A stretch of DNA of 64,000 nucleotides, taken from NCBI GenBank assembly GCA_033064195.1, contig JARBJD010000347.1, positions 1-64,000 of the forward strand. The letters are read 5' to 3'. The position numbers were made by a program, and so were the translations under genes. The notes under the pieces were generated by a model. It did not search any database and was not told where the DNA came from. It saw only the letters and a list, made by a program, of their open reading frames with translations. How positions within the stretch are numbered: position 1 is the stretch's first letter; the number at the start of each line of letters is the position of its first letter. Below, piece after piece: positions 56,446 to 64,000 of this stretch. This stretch comes from Blattamonas nauphoetae. Taxonomy: Eukaryota > Preaxostyla > Oxymonadida.

Positions 56446-57321
56446 TCAGAAAGCAAGGGATGTCTGGATTGAATCTTGGTCAGTAGTCCCTGGGAGTGAC
56501 CAAAGAATCCCATTGAGACGATTGAAGCCCCCTGTTGATTGTGAATAAATCTCCGAAGGAGTTTGAACAACTCGAGGTGTGTTTGAAATTGTGGCTGACA
56601 ATGAAAGACATTGGAGTCCCTCCAAATCGAAGATGAACGAAAGATCAGCCACGTCTTCTTCAGTGAAAAAGAGGTTATATCCCAATGCTGCAATGATCTG
56701 TTGCTCATTGTAGAAGACAGCTTGCGCTTCCACACCAATGTGCTCGCAAAGTTGGCGAATGTTAAGTGGCATATCGAAAAGAAATTTGGAGGTCAAGAGA
56801 ACACAAAGAACATAGAGATAAAACAGCTGACTCTCTGTTTCAAGTTGAAGTTGTTGGCGAATCGCTTTGAGGAGGCGATGGAAGACGATGACAGAAGAAA
56901 GAAGAAGCTCCGTATCAAGAAAAAAGGCGTTGACAATACATCGAAGCCCATTCTTGAGAGAATCATGATTTCCATTGACACAAGACGTAAAAAAGAGGGC
57001 GATTCTTTCAATTAACACATCCATTGCCCTCCTATCAAATTGTTCTGTTGGAAGGTTGCGATGAAGATAAAACTCCACGAAATCATCCATCGGAACAGTA
57101 GGAGGAGCTGGATACAAACATCCCACATATTGTGGAGGGGGGAAAGTGAATAATTGCGGCTCATTTGAGGGATGGAACTTCGAAATTTGAAATGGTGATG
57201 TGGTTGCTGTCTTGTTGTTTTGAGCTAAGTATTCTGTCGGTGATAACGCAGGAGAAAGAAAGGGAGAATGATCATGGAGCAAAAACTCTTTAGATGGATC
57301 ATTCGGTGGATCAACGTTCAT
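56446..57321 (-). CDS. Cyclin-box protein, PHO80/cyclin-P-like
   Basis: Single exon of 291 residues. The central part (~75-235) has the shape of a PHO80-type cyclin box: FVEFYLHRNLPTEQFDRRAM at its start, then VIVFHRLLKAIRQQ, YLYVLCVLLTSKFLFDMPLN, IRQLCEHIGVEAQAVFYNEQ, and IIAALGYNLFFTEEDV. Such cyclins bind and activate cyclin-dependent kinases of the Pho85/CDK5 type. N- and C-terminal tails (~75 and ~55 residues) are low in structure. Tandem with its two minus-strand neighbours. Which CDK it serves cannot be told from the sequence. Confidence 0.8.
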   Translation of the reverse strand: MNVDPPNDPSKEFLLHDHSPFLSPALSPTEYLAQNNKTATTSPFQISKFHPSNEPQLFTFPPPQYVGCLYPAPPTVPMDDFVEFYLHRNLPTEQFDRRAMDVLIERIALFFTSCVNGNHDSLKNGLRCIVNAFFLDTELLLSSVIVFHRLLKAIRQQLQLETESQLFYLYVLCVLLTSKFLFDMPLNIRQLCEHIGVEAQAVFYNEQQIIAALGYNLFFTEEDVADLSFIFDLEGLQCLSLSATISNTPRVVQTPSEIYSQSTGGFNRLNGILWSLPGTTDQDSIQTSLAF

Positions 57322-57441
57322 CTCGAAATAGTTGTTATGGGAATGCTTTTCTCCGAGTTTTTGAGGATATTGAGACCTATAGCTAGAGCAAGTTATAATG
57401 AAATGATAACTAAGACGGCTGAGATTAAATTGACTCGCTAT

Positions 57442-58601
57442 TCATACAAGTGTAGCTGAAACGCGCTTATCAAGTTCTGTTGTCTCCTCTGGGAGGAGCG
57501 AGTCAGTGTCGAGATACAGAATTTGATACTAGAAAGCAATACAACGAAAAAGGTACAGACGAGCTGGCTGAACCTGGCCAGTGTGCTCCGTCTGCGGAAG
57601 AGAGAGCCCTCGCAGTGGTGGAAGGCGGGGATGTTCTCAAACTGCTGCGGGTCGGAGGGGTCGAACACAATCAGCACCTCCTCGTCGGGGACCACACCCA
57701 CAATGGTGAGGGAGTGGTCGTGGCCTTGCAGGTAGAGGGGAGGGCAGAAGGGCCGAGGCGGGCCGGTTCCGACTGTGACCATCTTGTCTCCCGTCGCCCT
57801 TTCCAGAAAGTAGTTTGTGATCCACTTGATAAGGTTGTCAGCCCCACTCTGCACGTCCACGATCTTCATTCTGTCAGGATCAGAGAGATGGAGGGAGGAA
57901 GAGGGAAATACGGGACTCGGAGGAAGTGGAAGAAACTCCAGACGTCTGTTGCTCCAATCCACTTCGAGCGGCCATACACCTGCAGAGGTGGAAAAACACA
58001 GGGGACACACTTTACCCTGAAGTTGGTTCTTTCCATCTGGGTCAAAGCCACTGAAGAATTCGACGAAAAGAGAGATGAGACGCTTTCCACGACATTTCCA
58101 TGATTTCTTGGACATTCTGCAAGGTCAGATGATCAGGAAATCCGTCTATCCAGAGAAAGTGCCAGATATAAGAAGATAAGTGAGACATGTTCTGAAATGC
58201 TGTTGGAAAGCAGGAAGTCGCCTAACACAAGAATACATCATTGCGGTGTTTCGATATCCACAGCCCCAGCCTAGATCGTATCCGACATGGACATAATCTG
58301 TGACAAGATCAATCATAGCCCGATATGACGAGATAAATGCATGCCTGTGGGGAGCGAGAGGATACTATTAACCCGATACGATGTTTGGGGGTGGTTTGAT
58401 AGATAAGCACGGAGTTGTGACACACCATCTATAATGAAGTCAGATGATCATGATGAGGGCGATGAATGAGTCCGGACCGTCAACATAAGGATCTGGATCT
58501 TGGAGGGGTGCATCGTCGTTCTGTATCGGCGAACAGAATGAATCAAGTGACAAGAGGAAAAAGACAACTTGTTGCGGCTGAAAGCCCCATGTTTGCCACA
58601 T
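57442..58601 (-). CDS. ZUP1: ZUFSP/ZUP1-type peptidase C78, minimal form
   Basis: Nine exons resolved: 58601-58569, 58520-58485, 58428-58373, 58344-58187, 58145-58082, 58050-58011, 57979-57912, 57870-57561, 57528-57442, giving 283 residues. The catalytic Cys lies in DLGWGCGYRN (Cys70). MSWKAGFDPDG, SKWIGATDVWSF, LIKWITNYFLE, the His motif GHDHSLTIVGV and the Asp motif VLIVFDPSD follow in the order of the C78 family. Closest by eye is ZUP1 (ZUFSP), which cuts Lys63-linked polyubiquitin; the UFM1 proteases UFSP1/2 are relatives, so the substrate is not certain. Human ZUP1 has N-terminal zinc fingers; none is seen here, and there is no room for them, because ERGIC3 starts 27 nt upstream on the other strand. 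The first two small exons are the least certain part. Confidence 0.82.
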
Positions 58602-58628
58602 TTTTAGAAATGCCCATAGGAAAAAGTC

Positions 58629-60316
58629 ATGAGCCTCACGAAGACGCTGAAGCGTTTTGATGTCTATCGAAAACTCGAAGATGAGGGTATGATGATCGTT
58701 TCTTTTTATTTTGGATAATTTTCTCCGCACAGAATATGCACGCGTCCAAACTACAAGTGGTGGACTCTGTCTGTCTTTTTTCTTCCGAGAAATAATTGCG
58801 TTGATTCTCGCTATCATCAATTCTTTATAGTGTCCCTTGGATGTCTCCTCTTCAGTATTACACTCTTTATCAACGAATTCGTGACATGGCGGAAGCCAGA
58901 AGTAAAACACGAACTCTCAGTCGATCAATCCTTATTTGATACATTTGATATCAACTTTGATATCATCATTCCCCACATTCAATGCCGTTGTTTGTCTTAA
59001 TATGTCTTTCTGATCTTGACATCTTCACTCATCACATCAAACTCAGATCTCCAACTTAAAGTCTTTGACAAGAGTGGAATGCAACAACAAGTCCTTTCAA
59101 ACACATTGCATTTCCACGATCTTGACGAGAATGGTACAACATTACGTGCACGACCTCTATTTGGTCTCTTGTTTTCTTCATCAATTATTTTGTGGTGCAG
59201 CAAACGAAAGTCTAACTGAACACTTTTCTCGTCCTGAAAACAATGAGTATATCGTCCCCTCCAATCGTCGCCGAAACTCTGGCTCAGACGTGCCTCCTGA
59301 ATGCATTCAATGTGGGATGGTCCAAGACACTGATGAATGCTGCACAAATTGTGACGAAGTGCTCAATGCTTACTATCGAAAGGGTCTCAGCCAGAAAACT
59401 GCCCTCCACACATCCCCGCAATGCTTCGGGACCAACTCTGAAGCATTTTTCGTCAGCAAGACGCGCGGAGGGTGCAACGTGCACGGCATCCTCACTGTGG
59501 GTCGGGTCTGCCTCTCCTCTGCTTCATCACCCTTTCCAGTGCGAAGGACGTCTGCAGATCATGCCGTTCGACGAGTTCACGATGCCCGCCACAAACACGC
59601 AAGACGCCACGCTGTTCCTGCAGAAGGAATACAACCTCACACACGTCATCCGCCGCTTCTCGTTTGGGAAGGAGGTGGGCGAGAGCAAGGAGATGAAGAA
59701 GGTCGGCGGGGCTGACTGGAAGGCGACCTTCGCGCAGTCGCTGGAGAACGTCACAACCACACAGGGAAGTCCACTCTTCTTCTTTCATCTCTTTCAGCGT
59801 CTGTCGGGTCTTTCAATTACTTCCTCAAAATTGTCCCCACCACCCTCCAAACCACGCGAAAGAAGAGCCAGTTTGTTGTTCAGGAGCTCAAGCAGGTCCG
59901 ACAAGCACAGATGAAGGACGCCACGCACGACGCGCACAACACGACACTCGAGAAGGACGGAGACGACCCTCTCACCACACGCGGAACGAGCACAGAAGAG
60001 CAGGCAGCGTCTCTCTCGCTCTACCAGTACTCCACCACCCACTACTTCTCCCCATTCCAGTTTGGCGCAACCACTCCACCAGGTTTGTCTTTCGTCCTCG
60101 TCATTTGAGACAGGGATCCACATGTTCTACGACCTGTCTCCCATCTCCATCACCATCTCGGAGTCTCCCCCCTCCCTCTCTTCCTTCTTCCACTTCATCA
60201 CTTCACTCTGCGCCATCATCGGCGGTGTCCTCACTGTTGCTGGCATCATCGATGGCTTAATTTGGAGGGTGGACAAGCGCTACAAGGCGAAGGTCCGCAT
60301 TGGAAAGGCCCAATGA
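58629..60316 (+). CDS. ERGIC3: ERGIC3/Erv46-like cargo receptor
   Basis: Membrane protein cycling between ER and Golgi in COPI/COPII vesicles, partner of Erv41/ERGIC2. Eight exons: 58629-58686, 58733-58768, 58831-58989, 59047-59163, 59201-59505, 59540-59768, 59798-60082, 60114-60316; 463 residues (human 383). Marks: LKRFDVYRKLEDEEYARVQT at the cytosolic N-terminus, membrane segment 1 (SLGCLLFSITLFINEF), FDIIIPHIQCRYLQL, the Cys pair block DECCTNCDEVLNAYYRKG, GGCNVHGILTVGR, YNLTHVIRRFSFG, FNYFLKIVPTT, FYDLSPISITI, and membrane segment 2 (CAIIGGVLTVAGIIDGLIW) followed by a basic tail. Luminal insertions explain the extra length. The start ATG is 27 nt from that of the divergent C78 protease. 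Exon 2's donor was chosen among two options; the choice keeps frame and homology. Confidence 0.93.
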
Positions 60317-60436
60317 TCTTTGTTCTCACTTCACAGAATGAATGTGTTTGCTCGCACTGAACAGAACGATGAAGCGCAGACTGTGTTCGAAGTGAAGTGG
60401 AACAGAACGGAAACGACTCGAGTGTTTCGTGCAGGC

Positions 60437-61840
60437 CTAAATTTCGTCTTTGAGTTCGTCTGCATTCTCAATCTCTTCTTTCTTCTTGTTCAGTTGTTCT
60501 TCCTCCTCCTTTTGCTTTCTCTCTTCCTCTTCTTTTCTCAGTCTCTCCTCCTCCTCCTTTTGCTTTCTCTCTTCCTCTTCTTTTCTCAGTCTCTCCGCCT
60601 CCTTCTGTTGCTTCTCCTCTTCTTCCTTTTGCCTCCGATCCTCTTCTTCTTTTCTCAATCTTTCCTGTTCTTCCTTCTGCCTTCTCTCTTCCTCTTCTTT
60701 CTTTTGTCTCTCCTCTTCCTCTTTTTGCTTTTTCTCCTCTTCCTCTTTTTTAAGTTTCTCCTCTAACTCTTTCTGGTGTTTCTCTTCTTCCTCTTTTCTT
60801 AATCTTTCTTGTTCAGCTTTCTGCTCGGCAAGCTTCTCTTCTCTTTCCTTCGTCAGGCGCTCTTCCTCTTCCTTCTGTTGCCTCTCCTTCTCCTCCTGTT
60901 GTTGTCTCTCCTCTTCTTCTTTTTGTTTAGTCTCTTCTTCCTCTTTCCGTGTTCGCTCTTCCTCTTCCTTTTGCAATTTCTCTTCTTCCAACTTTTTCAT
61001 GATTTCGCTTTCGTCCTGCCCAACACCTTTGATTTCAGGCTCTGGGACTGTTTCTGGGATTTCTTTTTGTTTCGAGTCGCGCGCGATGTGTTGGCTTTGT
61101 GGTGATGGATCTTCGATTCCGATTTGACGAGCGACACGAATGGCAAATTGTTGAAGAACTTCAACTCGTTCGAGACCCCAACGGACATCAAGAACCTCAA
61201 GTGGAACAGCACCGGTGCTCTTAGTGAATGCTACGAAGAATGAATGGACTCGGAACCAGACCTGTTCCCCAATTGCATGGCCCAGAACCTCCCGCTGCAG
61301 ATTCTCAATGAAGAATGAATAAAAAAGCAAACAAGTCGTAAACGCAAAAAGTTTTCCTGGCATAGAAGAGAATGGTAACTCACGAAGATAGTTCTGCAAA
61401 GGTAATCAAGAAAGACGGAGGATACTTCGAGATGCTTGGGAATTGTCCACGCCCAGACAGGTCCTCCAACGATCACTGCATCGTATGCGTTGATGTCGAC
61501 GTTGGATTTTAAGCAAGTTGTAGCTGGGGCACGGATCATGCTTTTAGCATACATCTTTGCCTTTCCTGAGAAAGTTGAGTCGTCAATTTCGCAACTAATT
61601 GGTTCAATATCCACTTTTATCTGATGCAATCAGTGAGAAGACAGAAGAATATGTTTGAAAAAATGTACATTTTTGAATGATTGGAGGGCAAAGCCGAGCT
61701 CATGTGCAACCTGAAAAGTTTGTGTGAGAGAGAGAATAAAGAACTGTATCGGTTTTTCCTGTCTTTGAATAAAACAAAATCAGGATAGATTTGTCATTGG
61801 CAAGGATGATAGGAAGAAGAAACGTCAGAGAGAAGATCAT
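60437..61840 (-). CDS. Secreted/ER flavodoxin-like protein with Glu/Lys coiled coil and KDEI end
   Basis: Six exons: 61840-61745, 61710-61669, 61620-61426, 61393-61333, 61294-61262, 61230-60437, giving 406 residues. The start MIFSLTFLLPIILA is a clear signal peptide. A flavodoxin-like fold follows: ILILFYSKTGKTDTVAHEL (FMN phosphate loop), YDAVIVGGPVWAWTIPKHL, GKLFAFTTSGGSGPCN, and a final helix to about residue 180. From ~205 to 398 there is an uninterrupted Glu/Lys/Gln/Arg coiled coil with internal 16-residue repeats (LRKEEEERKQKEEEE twice). The chain ends DELKDEI, a close variant of the KDEL ER-retrieval signal. Flavodoxins are normally cytosolic or organellar electron carriers, so a luminal location and long coil are unusual. 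Its redox partner is unknown. Converges with ERGIC3. Confidence 0.82.
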
Positions 61841-62699
61841 AATGCAGAAGAATCAGTTCTCTGCGATCCGACAAAAAACGATAATGGGAATTGTTCGAAA
61901 CAAAAGATGACTGAAGAAAGAGCGATCATTTGGAATTGTTGTTGTTTTTAAAAAAAGGAGGCATATTCCGATATAGCTGTATGGCCTGGATTTTTGTGAG
62001 GCCAATTTGCCAATTTACAGCCAGTATGGGATCGATCACGCCATGATTCTAGATAGGTCTTTAATCGCTCTCTATGTGTATGTAAACCTGTTATGCTTTC
62101 GCTTTACTCAGAATTGAGAATTCTTACTGGTTGAGTCGGATGAGGTGGTGATTAATGGAAAAGTTCAAAACAAATGGGGACTGAAGGTGAAATGAAGAGA
62201 CAAAACTCCAGAGGGGAGAAGAAAGTCGACAAATGAAGACATATAAGAACTGAATGGAGAGAGATATCTCAAAGAAGAAGTCAAAAAATGGTCTGTGAAC
62301 AGGTTGGGTGATTTGTAACCCAAAACCACATAGACAATGTATCTGGTTTGATCTTATCATCAAGATCGCTCTTTCATCATGTGTGAGGGGAGTTTAGTTC
62401 GTTGGAGCGACTTTAAGGAGAAATAGATGCAGGCTTTGTCTGAAGGAGCGATGGAGTCTCTAAACCAAAATAATGACTGAAAGAACGAAAGATACCATTG
62501 GAAATACATCCATTTTGCGTGTTCAACACGTTTTCGGATCATTTCGTTGCCAATTAGTACGATCCTGAGAATCTGAATGACTTGAAAGAACTGGTGAAAT
62601 AATTGTGCAAGAGTGATGACCAAAACCTGATTTGTGCTTATTTTCTCCTTTGTGGGCCGAAGAGTGCTTTAGGAGATTTTCTGGGCGTTGACACTCCAA
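61841..62699. other. Intergenic stretch, no supported gene
   Basis: Several minus-strand open frames (for example 62,623-62,360) and intron-like borders (62,510-62,475) are present, but joining them gives an immediate stop and I recognise no protein. It separates two genes pointing away from each other, so it probably holds both promoters. Confidence 0.5.
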
Positions 62700-63754
62700 A
62701 TGTCTCGTGGTGAAATCGAAAGATCGATCGCTGAGAAGAGGAAGAGAGTGAGAGGTATTCCAATGGAAAGAACACTGACATACAATATAGAATCGAATGA
62801 AATTGACAGAGGAACAAAAACAGTCTTTCCACGAAGTGAGTCCTGATCAGCCCATGATTCGAAAAAATGAACTCTGAAGAGGATCAGAAGGTTGCCATGA
62901 TAATGAATGACCCTGTGAAACCGTATTACTGTCGCAGTACCTTCAACAGAAACTCCTATTGTCATCTTTACCGGGTTTTTCATCGAATTGAAAAAAGATC
63001 TCGAACCCATCATTGGTACACCCCAGGCCAAGCCAGACAGCTACAGTCTGTTTCAAAAAGATCTCCAACTGTTGCAAAATGTTGAGATTTGTTTCAAAAA
63101 GATGGATGATCGACACGATACCCTCACCCATAATAGTATTTCTCCCATCATGACCACTTTTTACATCAGACTTTTCTCTTTTTTTCGAATGCATGAATAG
63201 ATGATTCATGACCTGAAAGACGGTATATCTTCTTTTTAGAGAGAGACAAACGTATCTTGTCGAGATTTTCTTGCATTGATTTTTCATCATCTTTTTGCTC
63301 TCATTTTTCATCTTCTTCTCAATCAGAGCTAGATCCTTCATTAAAACACGAAATTACTCGGTGGTTTGCATTTTCGTCACTTTTAAACTTATATTCCCAG
63401 ATGAAACGAACTCATCCATTCCGCAGCAACATTTTGATCGGTATGTCAATTTTTTCCTCTTTTCTCATCGTATACTCTCATCCTCTCGACTTCTAGACGC
63501 CATTTCACAAGTTGTTTTTAGGAGTGAACACACTCCAGGCTTGCAACAGCCGCAAGAACGCTTTTCCTGCTTCTCTATCCTCACGTCACGATCATCAAGG
63601 TTTCCTCTTAAATTCCCTTCTCCTCATCATTTTACCCAGATATCACAGTCAGTTTGTGCAATATGATCAATTGTCCAGAAAAGTCACTCACGAGTTTTTC
63701 AACCCGTCCAAACACTCCCAATATGTGTATTTGTACTTGATTTCACTTTTCTAA
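62700..63754 (+). CDS. Unrecognised five-exon protein
   Basis: Proposed exons 62700-62835, 62938-63135, 63240-63440, 63497-63599, 63640-63754 join in frame to 250 residues. The start reads MSRGEIERSIAEKRKRVRG, followed by IESNEIDRGTKTVFPR, then TPIVIFTGFFIELKKDLEPI, SYSLFQKDLQLLQNVEICFK, a Ser/Phe-rich stretch, LKHEITRWFAFSSLLNLYSQ, and an end near VTHEFFNPSKHSQYVYLYL. No family recognised; no signal peptide or clear membrane helix. The last two introns (56 and 40 nt) have strong signals. The first two (102 and 104 nt) are longer than usual here, and an antisense frame overlaps exon 1, so the 5' half is less certain. No function is proposed. Confidence 0.55.
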
Positions 63755-64000
63755 ATGTTCATTCCCTTCCATTGTTCAACTATTTCTTTTTTTTCTCGGT
63801 TTAAATTCATATTAATTTCATTACTTCCACTTCACTAAATTTTTGTTCGGATCTTTTGATGGACATGTGATGTTTTTTGACGCTTTGCATTTTTGTGACA
63901 TCGACATTCGTTTATTCTCATTTTTACTCTCAAAACTGCTGTACAAATTTTTCTTATTCGTCATTTCACCTCGACGACTTTTACACATTTTTCGGTGCAT
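63755..64000. other. AT-rich flank, nothing recognised
   Basis: T-rich sequence after the stop codon of the last gene. No ORF, RNA gene or repeat is seen before the window ends. Confidence 0.6.

Noticed and set aside
58640..58910. Minus-strand open frame upstream of the C78 protease, as its N-terminal zinc-finger part
   Set aside because: The same stretch encodes the first exons of ERGIC3 on the plus strand with clear homology, so the minus frame is a shadow.
60450..61127. 225-codon plus-strand Ser/Phe-rich ORF
   Set aside because: Antisense of the Glu/Lys coiled-coil repeats, an expected composition artefact.
62669..63031. 120-codon minus-strand ORF with intron-like borders
   Set aside because: It competes with plus-strand exons 1-2 of the five-exon gene. 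The plus strand reads more like protein and joins in frame to well-supported exons; not fully excluded.

Overview
The window looks like part of a compact nuclear genome of a flagellated protist. This rests on eukaryotic 18S-5.8S-28S rDNA, on genes broken by many tiny GT-AG introns, and on two axonemal proteins (a CFAP77-like microtubule inner protein and the inner-arm dynein light chain p28/DNALI1). I lean towards an oxymonad/Preaxostyla-type organism, but that placement is a low-confidence inference; the 18S sequence given here would settle it.

Region 1 (1-41,856) is a tandem rDNA array on the minus strand with a unit of about 10.9 kb. The window opens inside an intergenic spacer (IGS) and holds four 28S, four 5.8S and three complete 18S genes. 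The fourth 18S is cut off at its 5' end. Each complete IGS (about 3.8 kb) has, in transcription order reading leftwards: tandem repeats just past the 28S 3' end, a GC-richer block with 67-bp inverted copies near its ends, a pair of 69-bp direct repeats, and the 5' ETS. Every 28S carries a ~300-nt insertion exactly between GGGAT and AACTGG of the peptidyl-transferase core, the site of known L2449 group I introns.

Region 2 (41,857-44,365) is a transposon graveyard at the array edge: a decayed Helitron helicase, a decayed mariner/Tc1-type transposase end and a ~100-bp-arm palindrome.

Region 3 (44,366-64,000) is gene-dense and intron-rich. In order: a USP7-like deubiquitinase (+), ARP2 (-), a CFAP77-like protein (+), DNALI1/p28 (-), a TPX2-family protein (+), a Ser/Pro-rich disordered protein (-), a cyclin-box protein (-), a ZUFSP-type C78 protease (-), ERGIC3/Erv46 (+), a secreted or ER flavodoxin-like protein with a Glu/Lys coiled coil and C-terminal KDEI (-), and an unrecognised five-exon gene (+). 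I resolved 49 introns by hand, most 28-58 nt long. Genes are divergent or convergent with gaps of only tens to a few hundred bases. Themes are the ubiquitin/UFM1 systems, the cytoskeleton and flagellum, and ER-Golgi traffic; I see no evidence that they form one pathway.

The least expected items are the 28S core insertion, the flavodoxin-coil-KDEI protein, and the Helitron remnant at the broken end of the rDNA array.
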